A stretch of DNA of 35,153 nt from Devosia sp. (GTDB lineage Bacteria; Pseudomonadota; Alphaproteobacteria; Rhizobiales; Devosiaceae): NCBI GenBank assembly GCA_015657675.1, contig JACDQI010000119.1, positions 1 through 35,153 on the forward strand. Reading direction: 5' to 3'. Positions 8,915 to 17,447 of the stretch are shown here, in pieces. How positions within the stretch are numbered: position 1 is the first letter of the stretch; the number at the start of each line of letters is the position of its first letter. The position numbers were made by a program, and so were the translations under genes. The notes under the pieces are model-generated. The model did not search any database. It saw only the letters and a program-made list of their open reading frames with translations, and was not told the origin of the DNA.

Positions 8915-9763
8915 TCAGCGACCGCTGAGCGCCGCAAAATCCTCGTCGGAGAGCTTGATCGCTGCCGCCGCGGTGTTTTCCTCGAGATGCTTGACCTTGC
9001 CGGTGCCCGGAATTGGCAGCATGACCGGCGAGCGCTTCAACATCCAGGCCAGCGATAGCTGGCTGGGCGAAGCATTGTATTTCTTGCCGAGCGTCTCCAA
9101 CACCCCGCCGCCGGCCGTGCCGCCGGCGATCGGGCGCCATGGAATAAAGCCGATCGCGTGCTTCTCGCAGTACTCGAGCACCGCCTCGCTGGCCCGGTCG
9201 GCAATGTTGTAGCGGTTTTGCACCGTCACCACCGGGAAGTACTTCTGGGCCGACTCGATCTCCTCGACCGTGACCTCGGAGAGCCCGGCATGCCGGATCA
9301 GCCCTTCCTTGAGAAAGCCCGCAATGGTCTCGAACTGCTCGTTGCGCGGCACTTTGGGATCGATCCGGTGCAACTGCCAGAGGTCGAGCCGCTCCTGCTT
9401 CAGGCGGTAAAGGCTGGTCAGCACGCCCTGGCGCAGGAATTCTGGCCGGCCGATCGGCGTCCAGACATTGGGGCCCTGACGGGAATGGCCGCCCTTGGTG
9501 GCGATCTTGATCTTGCCGTAGGGCGCCAGCACTTCAGCCAGCAGTTCCTCGGACGTCGCCGGGCCATAGGCCTCGGCCGTATCGATGAAGTCGATGCCCA
9601 GATCGAGCAGGCGTTTCAGCGTGGCGCGCGCCTCTGCAGGATCCTTGGGAGCGCCCCAGATGCCGTCGCCAGTGATGCGCATGGCACCAAAGCCGAGGCG
9701 GTTGACGGTCATGTCGCCGCCAATGGAAAAAGTGCCCGAAAGGGCTGCGTCAGGTGTGCTCAT
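8915..9763 (-). CDS. Aldo/keto reductase
   Basis: A 282-residue NADPH-dependent reductase of aldehydes or ketones, soluble in the cytoplasm. The catalytic tetrad is visible: Asp61 and Tyr66 in [10 protein letters not shown], Lys90 in KIATKGGH, and His132 in LWQLHRID. The C-terminal cofactor part shows [20 protein letters not shown], typical for binding the NADPH phosphate. The overall pattern is that of the YdbC/pyridoxal-reductase-like branch of the family, but the substrate is not determined by sequence. The start at 9763 has GAGGAG about 10 bases upstream. It is followed on the same strand by the NAD(P)-binding oxidoreductase. Confidence 0.93.
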   Translation of the reverse strand: MSTPDAALSGTFSIGGDMTVNRLGFGAMRITGDGIWGAPKDPAEARATLKRLLDLGIDFIDTAEAYGPATSEELLAEVLAPYGKIKIATKGGHSRQGPNVWTPIGRPEFLRQGVLTSLYRLKQERLDLWQLHRIDPKVPRNEQFETIAGFLKEGLIRHAGLSEVTVEEIESAQKYFPVVTVQNRYNIADRASEAVLEYCEKHAIGFIPWRPIAGGTAGGGVLETLGKKYNASPSQLSLAWMLKRSPVMLPIPGTGKVKHLEENTAAAAIKLSDEDFAALSGR

Positions 9764-9859
9764 GGGGGAAGGCTCCTCGAATTGGGAGCCGGACTGTATC
9801 GGCGCTTGCCGATGAAGAGCAACCCGCCAAAAGGCTAGGGGCAGCCTTCGCCGGGATGC

Positions 9860-10285
9860 CTAATTGTGCTCTTCGGGAACGTTTGGAAGCGGCATGAAGT
9901 CGATGCCGTCTTCTATGAGACTCGCAACTTCCTCGCGGGTGGCCTCGCCGTAGATGCCGCGCGGATCGATTTCCTTGTAGTGAATCTTCCGCGCCTCGTC
10001 GGCAAACCGGTCGCCGACATAATCAGCCTCGGCGGTGACCTTGTTCCGCAGCGCCAGCAGCGCCTCGCGCAATTGCGCCTGCTGCGGATGACCGATGGAG
10101 AGGGCGACCTTGTCGGAGTTGGCGCGGCTGACAGACGGCGCCATCAGGCCCTTGCTGACCTTGACCGAATTGCAGATCGGACAAGTGACAATGCCGCGCG
10201 CGCTCTGTTGGTCGTACGCGTCCGCATTGCGGAACCAGGCATCGAACTTGTGGTCGCTCTCGCAGACCAGGGAATAATGGATCAC
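9860..10285 (-). CDS. DUF1178 family protein
   Basis: A 141-residue protein of a conserved alphaproteobacterial and betaproteobacterial family without known function. The family signature is a short N-terminal part MIHYSLVCESDHKFDAWFRNADAYDQQ followed by a CPIC zinc-knuckle-like pair (about residues 35-38), then the conserved KIHYKEIDPRGIYGEATREE and DGIDFMPLP near the end. The start is GTG at 10285 with AAAGGG about 10 bases upstream. It lies 21 bases after the nitrilase homologue, in a grxC-nitrilase-DUF1178 order common in Rhizobiales. A small metal- or redox-linked role is possible, but that is guesswork. Confidence 0.9.
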   Translation of the reverse strand: MIHYSLVCESDHKFDAWFRNADAYDQQSARGIVTCPICNSVKVSKGLMAPSVSRANSDKVALSIGHPQQAQLREALLALRNKVTAEADYVGDRFADEARKIHYKEIDPRGIYGEATREEVASLIEDGIDFMPLPNVPEEHN

Positions 10286-10306
10286 GGACTACAACCCTTT
10301 CAGACG

Positions 10307-11142
10307 CTAGGATGCGCCCGCATGGTTAACGCTTAACGAAAACGGCCGCGCATTGGCAAGCGCCGGCACCTTGCCGCGTGCTTCCGCCACGGCACCCAGA
10401 TCAATGTCAGCGACGGCAATGCCGGGGCCTTCGGCCTCGATCTCGGCAAGAACCTTGCCCCAGGGGTCGATGATGATCGAATGCCCGTAAGTCTGCCGGC
10501 CGTTCTCGTGCGAGCCCGACTGCGCCGCGGCGAGCACGAAACACCCTGTCTCGATGGCGCGGGCCCGCAGCAGTACGTGCCAGTGCGCCTCGCCGGTTGG
10601 TTTGGTGAACGCCGCCGGCACTGCCAGCACCTCGGCGCCGGCCTCGGCCAAAGCCCGATGCAGCGCCGGAAAGCGCACATCGTAGCAGATGGTAAAACCC
10701 AGCCGGAACCCTGGCGCATCCGACACGACAGCGCGATCGCGCCCGCATAGGTGGCGCTTTCGCGATAGTCGCGCAGCCCCGGCAGGGTCGCATCGAACAG
10801 GTGGATCTTGTCGTAGGTTTCGATGATCGCCCCATCCGGCCCGAACAGCACCGACCGGTTGGCAAAACGCCCATCGGGCAGCGCCACCGCCAGCGATCCC
10901 AGATGCAGGAAAAGGCCATGCTTGCGCGCGATTGCAGCGACTTCGGCGATGGCCGGGTTGGCTTCCCACGGCCCCGCAACCGCGTTCAGGCCCTCGCGAT
11001 TCTCGGCAAAGACGACAGTGACTTCGGGGCTGAGCGCATAGACCGCACCGGCTGCCGCCGCCTCGCCGGCCAGCCGGTCAAGCTCAGCTAGATTTGGCCC
11101 GGGCTGCGTGCCCGAGCGCATTTGAAGGACGGCGACGCGCAC
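10307..11142 (-). CDS. Carbon-nitrogen hydrolase (Nit1/Nit2-like amidase), frameshifted as read
   Basis: This nitrilase-superfamily amidase belongs to the Nit1/Nit2-like branch, which removes deaminated glutathione or 2-oxo-amide by-products. The catalytic Glu is near residue 40 (ALSPEVTVVF), the Lys in YDKIHLFD, and the Cys in GFTICYDVRFPALHRALAE. The frame breaks near 10740. The N-terminal part runs to RESATYAG in one frame and the rest (GDRAVVSDAPGFRLGF onwards to the stop at 10307) is in another. The gene is one base short of 279 codons; a G is missing in the expected GGC-GGC-GAT-CGC. The start is GTG at 11142, two bases after the grxC stop. Context with grxC supports a role in glutathione or thiol housekeeping. 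All catalytic residues remain, so a sequence error is likely. Confidence 0.9.
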
Positions 11143-11144
11143 CC

Positions 11145-11399
11145 TCAGGACGCCAGCAGCGGATCAAGTTGGCCGCGCCGGTCGAGCGCCGCCATATCGT
11201 CATAGCCGCCTACATGCGTCGTGCCGATGAAAATCTGCGGCACGGTGCGGCGGCCCTGCGCCCGCTCGACCATGGCGGAGCGGACTTCCGGATCCTCGGC
11301 ATCGACTTCCTCGTAGACGACGCCCTTTTCCTCGAGCAACGCCTTGGCGGCGTTGCAGTAGGGGCACCACTGGGTGGTGTAGATTTCAACCTTGGCCAT
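11145..11399 (-). CDS. grxC: Glutaredoxin 3
   Basis: An 84-residue cytoplasmic dithiol glutaredoxin that reduces protein disulfides with glutathione. The active site CPYC is at residues 12-15 (YTTQWCPYCNAAK). The glutathione-binding TVP segment (RRTVPQIFIG) and GGYDDMAALDRRGQLDPLL are canonical. The ATG at 11399 has AGGTGAG about 6 bases upstream. The gene lies between comF and the nitrilase homologue on the same strand, 49 bases after the comF stop. Confidence 0.95.
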   Translation of the reverse strand: MAKVEIYTTQWCPYCNAAKALLEEKGVVYEEVDAEDPEVRSAMVERAQGRRTVPQIFIGTTHVGGYDDMAALDRRGQLDPLLAS

Positions 11400-11448
11400 C
11401 TGGCTCACCTGTTGCGTTCTTGTGAACTTTATATGGGGCGGCGGCGGT

Positions 11449-12288
11449 TTACGACAAGTCGGTGCCGGCGCTGACGCGGGCAAAGCTCAGCACGTCGATG
11501 CGATCGACCCCGGCCTTCTGCAGGGCTTTCGTCACGGCCTTGACAGTGGCGCCCGTGGTAATCACGTCGTCGACGATCACCACCGGGCGACCACCCAGCC
11601 GCGCCAGTGTATCGGGCGACGCCTCAAAGGCGCCCGACACATTGCGCGCCCGGGCATCGGCCGTGAGCCCCACCTGCTGCCGTGTCTGCCGCTTGCGGCG
11701 CACCAGCAGCGGATCATGGGCAAGACCCGTCATCCGGCCGATCAGCCGGGTGAGCTCCGTCGACTGGTTGTAGCGCCGCCGGAACTGCCGCATCGGATAT
11801 AGCGGCACCGGCACCAGCACCGGTCGCTCACTCCAGAACTCGTGCCCGGCGGCCACCATCAGCCGGGCGCAGAACCGCGCCAGTTCCGGTCGGTCGCCAT
11901 ACTTGAGCCGGCTGACCAGCGTGCGCGCGATCTCGGTATAGAGCACTGCCGAACGCGCCCGGTCGAAAGGCGGCGGGTCGGCGATTGCCTCGGCAGAGAC
12001 GGCATCCTCCCCGATCGCCACTTCAAATGGCAGCCCGAGCCTGGGACAGAGCGGCGCGGTGATCGGCCGCAGGTCGGCAAAGCAGCTGGCGCAGAGCGCA
12101 TCGTGGGTCGCCACCGGCGCATCGCAATTGAGGCACATCGGCGGATAGAGCAGGTCAAGCACACCGCTGCGCCATCGCCCCAGCGTGGCCGCCACCCCGC
12201 GCGACACTACTTGCACCCCGGCCGAGCCTTGCAGTACGACCCCCTGACGCTGCTCCGCCCGGGCAGTCTGCCACAGGAGCCGGAGCAT
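11449..12288 (-). CDS. comF: ComF family protein (phosphoribosyltransferase-like)
   Basis: ComF/GntX proteins carry an N-terminal zinc ribbon and a phosphoribosyltransferase fold; relatives help DNA uptake or use of DNA as nutrient. Here the zinc site is CLNC followed by CASC within LYPPMCLNCDAPVATHDALCASC. The PRPP-loop VVIVDDVITTGAT is intact near the C-terminus. Conserved FDRARSAVLYTE and PVLVPVPLYPMRQFRRRYNQS support the call. The start is uncertain: ATG 12288 (GTG 12294 also in frame) overlaps the divergent NTF2-like gene, and GTG starts around the VVSRGVAATLGRWRSG stretch would match the usual short leader better. The gene precedes grxC on the same strand. Confidence 0.9.
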   Translation of the reverse strand: MLRLLWQTARAEQRQGVVLQGSAGVQVVSRGVAATLGRWRSGVLDLLYPPMCLNCDAPVATHDALCASCFADLRPITAPLCPRLGLPFEVAIGEDAVSAEAIADPPPFDRARSAVLYTEIARTLVSRLKYGDRPELARFCARLMVAAGHEFWSERPVLVPVPLYPMRQFRRRYNQSTELTRLIGRMTGLAHDPLLVRRKRQTRQQVGLTADARARNVSGAFEASPDTLARLGGRPVVIVDDVITTGATVKAVTKALQKAGVDRIDVLSFARVSAGTDLS

Positions 12289-12631
12289 GGCCACGCCGCT
12301 TGCACTCGTCGAACACCAGCTGGCGGCCTACAATGCCCGCGATCTGGGGCGATTCCTCGCGGCGTTCAGCGACGACGTCGAGGTCACCCGCCTGCCCGCC
12401 ACGGCCCCGGCCATCGTCGGCAAGGCCGCCTTGGGCGCCTTCTACGCTCAGAACCGCTTCAACCGCCCTGACCTCTATGCCGAGATCGTCAACCGGGTGG
12501 TGATGGGCAACAAGGTCGTCGACCATGAACGCATCACCGGCCTGGGGTCCGATCCGATCGAGATGATTGTCGTCTTCGAGCTCGAGAGTGAGCTGATCCG
12601 ACGCATGTGGTCGCTGAGCCCGGAGACCTGA
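12287..12631 (+). CDS. Nuclear transport factor 2-like (SnoaL-type) protein
   Basis: A 114-residue protein with the NTF2/SnoaL cone fold pattern: helix EHQLAAYNARDLGRFLAAFSDDVEVTRLP, then GKAALGAFYAQNRFNRPDL, then strands VVDHERITGLGSDPIEMIVVFELE. Such folds are small-molecule binding or isomerase scaffolds, and no substrate is evident. The ATG at 12287 has AGGAG 7 bases upstream. It overlaps the comF start on the other strand by one or a few bases, and its stop is one base before the methyltransferase-like gene, so the two form a unit. Confidence 0.85.
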   Translation: MATPLALVEHQLAAYNARDLGRFLAAFSDDVEVTRLPATAPAIVGKAALGAFYAQNRFNRPDLYAEIVNRVVMGNKVVDHERITGLGSDPIEMIVVFELESELIRRMWSLSPET

Positions 12632-12632
12632 C

Positions 12633-13427
12633 ATGTTGCCCCCAAAGACCTTCGACCGGGCGCTGATCGCCCGCCGTCTGCAGCGCCGGAAACCGGAGGC
12701 CGAGGACTTCGTCACCCGCCTGGTGCTCGATGATCTGGCAGAACGCCTGCTGGTGGTGACGCGTCGCTTCGAGCGCGCCGCCATCCTCTCGCCCGACGCC
12801 AGCCAGTTGCCATTGCGCGGCAACACGCGCGAGGGCAGCTTTGAGTTCGAGCGTATTTCCACCGTGCTCGACACCGGAATCGATCCCGAACGCCTCACCC
12901 TGCCCCGCACCGGCTATGACCTCATCGTCTCGCTGTTCGACGTGCAGGTGGTCAACGATGTCGTCGGGTTCCTCAGCCGCATCCGCCATCACCTGGCGCC
13001 TGATGGGCTTTTCATCGCGGCGGCGATCGGCGGCGATAGTCTCTTCGAATTGCGCCACGCCTTCCTCAGCGCGGAGTCACAGTCCGGCGGTGCCTTTGCC
13101 CGCGTCGCGCCCTTCATTCCGCTGGCCGATGCCGGTGGACTGCTGCAACGCGCCGGCCTCGCCCTACCGGTCACGGACATCGAATCCCACACCGTGCGCT
13201 ACGCGTCGCCCTTTGCGCTCATGCAGGAAATCCGGGCACTTGGCGCGAGCAATCCCCTCGCCGACCGACCGGGCCGGCTGATGACGCCGCGCCTGCTGGC
13301 GGCGGCAGCACAGACCTATGCCGAAGAGTTTTCCGATCCCGACGGCCGCATCCGCGCGACGCTCGAAATCATCTGGATGAGCGGTGGGCGCCGACGAAAG
13401 CCAGCAAAAGCCGCTCAAGCCCGGTAG
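12633..13427 (+). CDS. Methyltransferase-fold protein, NDUFAF5/BioC-like, degenerate SAM motif
   Basis: A 264-residue protein resembling the alphaproteobacterial relatives of mitochondrial NDUFAF5 (complex I assembly). The family start FDRALIARRLQRRKPEAEDFV and the central segment YDLIVSLFDVQVVNDVVGFLSRIRHHLAPDGLFIAA followed by IGGDSLFELRHAFL are characteristic. In place of the glycine-rich SAM motif I (usually DLGxGxG) there is RRFERAAILSPDASQLP, with no glycine cluster. It may therefore bind SAM poorly or not at all. The C-terminus (SDPDGRIRATLEIIWMSGGRRRKP) matches the family. The gene directly follows the NTF2-like gene by one base and is divergent from comF. Confidence 0.85.
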   Translation: MLPPKTFDRALIARRLQRRKPEAEDFVTRLVLDDLAERLLVVTRRFERAAILSPDASQLPLRGNTREGSFEFERISTVLDTGIDPERLTLPRTGYDLIVSLFDVQVVNDVVGFLSRIRHHLAPDGLFIAAAIGGDSLFELRHAFLSAESQSGGAFARVAPFIPLADAGGLLQRAGLALPVTDIESHTVRYASPFALMQEIRALGASNPLADRPGRLMTPRLLAAAAQTYAEEFSDPDGRIRATLEIIWMSGGRRRKPAKAAQAR

Positions 13428-13463
13428 TGCACAGGTGAGTCTAAAGGACGTGCTGGGGCGCAG

Positions 13464-13655
13464 CTAACCGCCGTTGGCGGCCGCCATGGCGTCGGTTGTC
13501 GAACTCTCGACATAGGCGAACATATTGATCATGCCGGTGCCGAAGGCGGCGAAAGCACCGATCAGCGCCACGGCGATCAGCCCGGCGATCAAGCCATACT
13601 CGATCGCTGTCGCACCTGACTCGTCAATGAGGAACTGCTTGATCTTGCTCTGCAT
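13464..13655 (-). CDS. Flp family type IVb pilin
   Basis: A 63-residue pilin precursor. It has the short leader MQSKIKQFLIDESG, then the Flp signature ATAIEYGLIAGLIAVALIGA, where Glu is the conserved residue of the mature N-terminal helix and TA(I)EY the hallmark. A prepilin peptidase would cleave after the Gly of DESG. Flp pilins build tight-adherence pili, but no tad/cpa assembly gene is in the window. The gene follows mutT by 15 bases on the same strand, so it is an orphan pilin at the end of the argJ-GNAT-mutT run. GAGGGG lies about 7 bases upstream of the ATG. Confidence 0.92.
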   Translation of the reverse strand: MQSKIKQFLIDESGATAIEYGLIAGLIAVALIGAFAAFGTGMINMFAYVESSTTDAMAAANGG

Positions 13656-13670
13656 TTTGACCCCTCGGCG

Positions 13671-14069
13671 CTAAAGCAGATCGCATAGCGGCGCGATCAG
13701 CGGCTCGTCGGCGGGTGGCATCGGGTAGTCGCGCAGCGCCGTTGGCCGGACCCACTTGAGGGCCGCATGCTCGCGCGGCTGCGGCGTCCCCTGCCACTTC
13801 CGACAGACGTAAAGTGGCATCAGAAGGTGAAAGCTTTCGTAAGAGTGGGAGGCGAATGTGAGCGGTGCGAGGCAGGCGGTCTGCGTCGAAACGCCGAGTT
13901 CTTCGTTGAGCTCCCGGATCAGAGCCGCCTCCGGCGACTCGCCCGGCTCGATCTTGCCGCCCGGAAACTCCCAGAGCCCGGCCAGCGACTTGCCCTCCGG
14001 TCGCTGCGCGATTAGCACCCGCCGGTCGGCATCGACGAGAGCACAGGCGACGACCAGAAGGATGCTCAT
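13671..14069 (-). CDS. mutT: MutT-type (deoxy)nucleoside triphosphate pyrophosphohydrolase
   Basis: A 132-residue Nudix hydrolase; MutT removes oxidised dGTP from the nucleotide pool. The Nudix box GX5EX7REUXEEXGU is intact: GGKIEPGESPEAALIRELNEELGV (two glycines then the box). The start MSILLVVACALVDADRRVLIAQRPEGKSLAGLWEFPGGK is typical for bacterial MutT. Its ATG overlaps the stop of the GNAT gene (ATGA), indicating translational coupling. Alternatives within the Nudix family cannot be excluded, but the argJ-GNAT-mutT order supports MutT. Confidence 0.92.
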   Translation of the reverse strand: MSILLVVACALVDADRRVLIAQRPEGKSLAGLWEFPGGKIEPGESPEAALIRELNEELGVSTQTACLAPLTFASHSYESFHLLMPLYVCRKWQGTPQPREHAALKWVRPTALRDYPMPPADEPLIAPLCDLL

Positions 14070-14815
14070 GCCGCCGGCTTCCGATAGTGATAGTCATAGG
14101 CTGGCGCAAAGCCGAGCGAGCCATAAAGGCTGAGCGCCGGCGCGTTGTTGCCCAGCACCTGGATCACCGATGATCGGGCCCCGGCGCTCTTGGTCCAGTT
14201 GAGCGCTGCCGCCATCACGGCGCGGCCATAACCCTGCCCCCGATAGGCCGGGTCGGCCACCACGTTGAGATAAACGCCGATGCCATTGCTGACCGTCGCC
14301 AGCGCTGCTGCAACCGGCTCGCCCTCCTCGCTATAGGCGAGAACACCGCAATTCTCGCAGGCGACGGCGTCGAGGATGGATTTGAGGATACCCAGCGTGT
14401 GCGCGTTGTAGCCGCTCATCCGCCCCTGCGTCTCGAACCAGTCCGGATCGCGCGGGTCGAACCGCCGGGTGTGATGCTGCACATCCCACTGCGCCTCGGG
14501 CGTCTCCATGGCGAGCACCTTGCTCGGTTCGAAAACCTCCCAGCCTGCCCGGTCAAGCGCCGCCAGCGCTCCCGCCGAGGTCAGCGGTGTCACCCGGAAC
14601 ACCGGCTCGAGCTCATTGTACTGGTAAAGTGCGGCCAGGCGCGCCAGCCTCGCGTCGGCATCGGCGCTGTCGGCCGGATCGAGGCAATGGATGGAGTTGG
14701 CCCGCTTCGAATAGCCCTTGGCCGCCCGCCAGACCCACAGCCGGTCGTGCGCCACTTGCAGCGCCGGCCAGGCATTGAGGGTGGCGCTTTCGAGATCGAC
14801 CGCCGACGGCACCAT
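14066..14815 (-). CDS. GNAT family N-acetyltransferase
   Basis: A 249-residue acetyltransferase. Acetyl-CoA motif A is visible near the C-terminus: LNVVADPAYRGQGYGRAVMAAAL, followed by the motif B-like GNNAPALSLYGSLGFAPAYDYHYR. The N-terminal half (NAWPALQVAHDRLWVWRAAKGYSKRANS) is characteristic of the GNAT protein placed next to argJ in many Rhizobiales. The substrate is unknown. The ATG at 14815 follows the argJ stop by two bases, and its own stop overlaps mutT, so the three genes are almost certainly one operon. Confidence 0.9.
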   Translation of the reverse strand: MVPSAVDLESATLNAWPALQVAHDRLWVWRAAKGYSKRANSIHCLDPADSADADARLARLAALYQYNELEPVFRVTPLTSAGALAALDRAGWEVFEPSKVLAMETPEAQWDVQHHTRRFDPRDPDWFETQGRMSGYNAHTLGILKSILDAVACENCGVLAYSEEGEPVAAALATVSNGIGVYLNVVADPAYRGQGYGRAVMAAALNWTKSAGARSSVIQVLGNNAPALSLYGSLGFAPAYDYHYRKPAA

Positions 14816-14817
14816 GC

Positions 14818-16050
14818 TCAGCTCCGGTAGTTGCCGTTGATGTCGATATAGCCGTGCGTCAGGTCGCAGGTGTAGACCGTGGCCGTGCCCGACCCCAGGC
14901 CAAGATCGACGCCGATCTCCAGCTCCTGGTTCTTCATGTAGGCGCTGGTCGCCGCCTCGTCATAGCTCGGCGCGCGCTCACCCTGCTGGGCCAGAACAAA
15001 CTCACCGAAACGGATCGCCAGCTTGTCGCGATCGGCCGGTTCACCGGCCTTGCCCACCGCCATAACGATGCGGCCCCAGTTGGCGTCCTCGCCCGCAATG
15101 GCGGTCTTGACCAGCGGCGAATTGGCGATCGATTGCGCGATGCGCGTCGCACTCTTGTCGCTGGTGGCGCCCGTGACGGTGACGGTGACCAGCTTGGTCG
15201 CCCCCTCGCCGTCCTTGATCGTCCACATGGCGAGTTCGTGCAACACGTCGCCGAGCGCCTCGGCAAACACCGCCACGCGCGGATCGGCCGCGTCGCTGAT
15301 CGGTGTCATCGTCGCCTTGCCGGTGGCAAAGACGAGGCAGGTGTCAGAGGTCGAGGTGTCGCTGTCGACCGTGATCGCATTGAAACTCTTGTCGATCTGC
15401 GGCTGCAGCAGGCCCTGCAGCACAGCCGCAGAGATCGGCGCATCGGTAAAGACGAAGGAGAGCATCGTCGCCATGTCGGGCGCGATCATCCCCGAACCCT
15501 TGGCGATGCCCGAGATCGTCACCGGCACCCCATCGAACTCGACGGTCGCCGTCGCCACCTTGGGGAAGGTGTCGGTGGTCATGATAGCCTTGGCCGCATC
15601 CATCCAGGGCGCAGGGGCCAGTCGGCCGGCCATTTCACGGGTGACGCCAGCAAACTTCTGCGCGTCGAGCGGTTCACCGATCACGCCGGTGGAGGCGAGA
15701 AAGATCTCGCTGGCCGAAACCCCGAGCGCCTCGGCCACGAAGGCCGCCGACGCGGCGGTCGACGCCTTGCCCTTCTGGCCGGTAAAGGCATTGGCGTTAC
15801 CCGAATTGACCAGCAGCGCCCGGGCCTTGCCGCCCGCCAGCCGCTCCCGGCACCAGTCGACAGCGGCCGACGGGCACTTTGAGCGCGTCAAGACGCCCGC
15901 CACGACAGTACCGGGGTCCATGGCAACAAGCAGCACGTCGGTGCGATTCTTGTACTTGATCCCGGCTTCGGCGGTCGCGAAGCGGACGCCGGCGACCTCG
16001 GGCAGCTCGGGATACTCGGTCGGCGCGAGAGGGGAAACGGGGTGGGCCAT
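14818..16050 (-). CDS. argJ: Bifunctional glutamate N-acetyltransferase / N-acetylglutamate synthase ArgJ
   Basis: ArgJ recycles the acetyl group from N-acetylornithine to glutamate in arginine synthesis. The 410-residue precursor cleaves itself into two chains. The cleavage/active site [14 protein letters not shown] is present, with the nucleophilic Thr at about 195. Other landmarks are [37 protein letters not shown] and the C-terminal [16 protein letters not shown]. Whether it also uses acetyl-CoA cannot be told from sequence. The ATG at 16050 was chosen at the usual family start ([17 protein letters not shown]). Confidence 0.95.
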   Translation of the reverse strand: MAHPVSPLAPTEYPELPEVAGVRFATAEAGIKYKNRTDVLLVAMDPGTVVAGVLTRSKCPSAAVDWCRERLAGGKARALLVNSGNANAFTGQKGKASTAASAAFVAEALGVSASEIFLASTGVIGEPLDAQKFAGVTREMAGRLAPAPWMDAAKAIMTTDTFPKVATATVEFDGVPVTISGIAKGSGMIAPDMATMLSFVFTDAPISAAVLQGLLQPQIDKSFNAITVDSDTSTSDTCLVFATGKATMTPISDAADPRVAVFAEALGDVLHELAMWTIKDGEGATKLVTVTVTGATSDKSATRIAQSIANSPLVKTAIAGEDANWGRIVMAVGKAGEPADRDKLAIRFGEFVLAQQGERAPSYDEAATSAYMKNQELEIGVDLGLGSGTATVYTCDLTHGYIDINGNYRS

Positions 16051-16138
16051 GCGTCGCGGTTCCTTGCTCGGAAAATGCCCGACCCGTTTGCCTCATCGCG
16101 CTTGAGCGCGCAACTACTTGCGCGCCAGTTCCGGCCAT

Positions 16139-16903
16139 TCAGGCCGCCGTAAAGCCGTTGTCGACGAATAGATGCGTGCCGTTGACGAAGCTGGCGTCGT
16201 CGCTCGCCAGAAACAGTGCCGCCTTGGCCACTTCTTCCGGCTCGCCGATGCGCCCCTGTTGCGCTGCCAGAGCCGCCTCTGACGCATCGACGCCCAGCTT
16301 GGTCAGTTCATCGACTTCCCGCAGGCCATGCGGAGTGCGGATAAAGCCCGGGCACACGGCATTACAGCGGATATTGCGGTCCCGGAATTCCACCGCGATG
16401 GCGCGGGCAAACATGTGTACGGCGCCCTTGGTGGTATCGTAGAGCACTTCCATCGGCGTTCCGGCGACAGCCGAAATCGACGATGTGCAGACGATCGATC
16501 CACCGCCGGCCGCGATCATGGCGGGCAGCACCGCGCGCGTCATCAGGAACATCGACCGGACGTTGACGGCGTGCAGCCAATCCCATTCGGTCAAGGTCGT
16601 CTCGAGGAAGGGTTTGATGACGATGGTACCCGCGTGATTGAAGAGCACCGTGGTCGGACCGAACCTCGCCTCCGCGCCCTTTACCGCGGCGACTACCGCC
16701 GCTTCATCCGAGACGTCAGCGGCGAAGGCCGCGGCCTCGCCTCCCGCAGCCACAATCTCGGCGACGGTCGCCTCCGCCGCGGCCAGATTGCGGTCGATGA
16801 TCGAGACCTTGGCGCCCTCGGCTGCAAATAGCTTTGACGCCGCCCCGCCCATGCCCGTGGCGCCGCCGGAAACGATCGCCACCTTGTTCGCCAAACGGCC
16901 CAT
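16139..16903 (-). CDS. SDR family NAD(P)-dependent oxidoreductase
   Basis: A classical short-chain dehydrogenase of 254 residues. The cofactor motif SGGATGMGGA is near the N-terminus (MGRLANKVAIVSGGATGMGG), the NAG-like NHAGT follows, and the catalytic Ser-Tyr-Lys set is SSISAVAGT followed by YDTTKGAVH. The C-terminus NGTHLFVDNGFTAA matches the family. The substrate is unknown. I chose the ATG at 16903, which has GGGAG about 10 bases upstream; an in-frame ATG at 16939 would add 12 unconserved residues. It lies upstream of argJ on the same strand with an 88-base gap, but is functionally unrelated. Confidence 0.93.
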   Translation of the reverse strand: MGRLANKVAIVSGGATGMGGAASKLFAAEGAKVSIIDRNLAAAEATVAEIVAAGGEAAAFAADVSDEAAVVAAVKGAEARFGPTTVLFNHAGTIVIKPFLETTLTEWDWLHAVNVRSMFLMTRAVLPAMIAAGGGSIVCTSSISAVAGTPMEVLYDTTKGAVHMFARAIAVEFRDRNIRCNAVCPGFIRTPHGLREVDELTKLGVDASEAALAAQQGRIGEPEEVAKAALFLASDDASFVNGTHLFVDNGFTAA

Positions 16904-17447
16904 TTCGCCTGCTCCCTTTACCGACGAGACGCCTGACACTCGCGATCAGTCGATAGTTTCCGGGATGCCAGAGTGGGTCAAGGGGCAGCAGCGGCGGCAA
17001 GCCGCAGTCGCTACCGGAGCCGCAGCTGTCGGCCGCCGATGAGCGACCAATTATGGGGACAATACCAGGCCCGGGGATAAACTATTGAACCGCTGACGTT
17101 TTCCGCCAGATTGAACGTGAATTGCACGGGAATTGCAGCGATTTGTGCGTGCCTGCGCGTGGGCATTGATCGTGAAATCTCGCCGCCGGATCGTTGCTTG
17201 TACGTCAGGAACGGAACGGCGCGGCGCAGGCAGTCCTCACGCCAGCCTCTCACCCCAATCGCCCTCAGGGGAGATCGCTGCGTCGCGCGAAACACAGTAC
17301 GCAAGACGGACATGTGGCTTCGTCAAACCGAACGCCCTCTGGGGTGCGTCGGTGGGCGGCCCATCCTTCGAAGAAGATCGAAAGCGGGCCGCCCACCGTT
17401 TGCACTGGACGTTGCCGCAGGGGCGGCCACTGTGATCGACAGCTTGG
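16904..17447. other. Gene-free region between the SDR gene and the ridA-like gene
   Basis: About 540 bases between two minus-strand genes. Several short open frames cross it on both strands, but none shows a recognisable domain, a good ribosome site or a signal peptide. The one clear structure is a perfect 12-base inverted repeat at 17351-17397. I could not identify a transposon remnant or an RNA gene. Confidence 0.5.
17351..17397. repeat. Perfect 12-base inverted repeat downstream of the ridA-like gene
   Basis: GGTGGGCGGCCC (17351-17362) pairs exactly with GGGCCGCCCACC (17386-17397). The 23-base centre contains a second short pairing (TTCGA with TCGAA), so a long hairpin can form on either strand. 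It is about 50 bases past the ridA-like stop and could act as a terminator, but no T-run follows on the minus strand. A REP-like palindrome is the alternative. Confidence 0.55.

Noticed and set aside
10322-10336. TTAACGCTTAAC resembling a CtrA site
   Set aside because: Half-site spacing is 3 bases rather than 7, and it lies inside a coding sequence.
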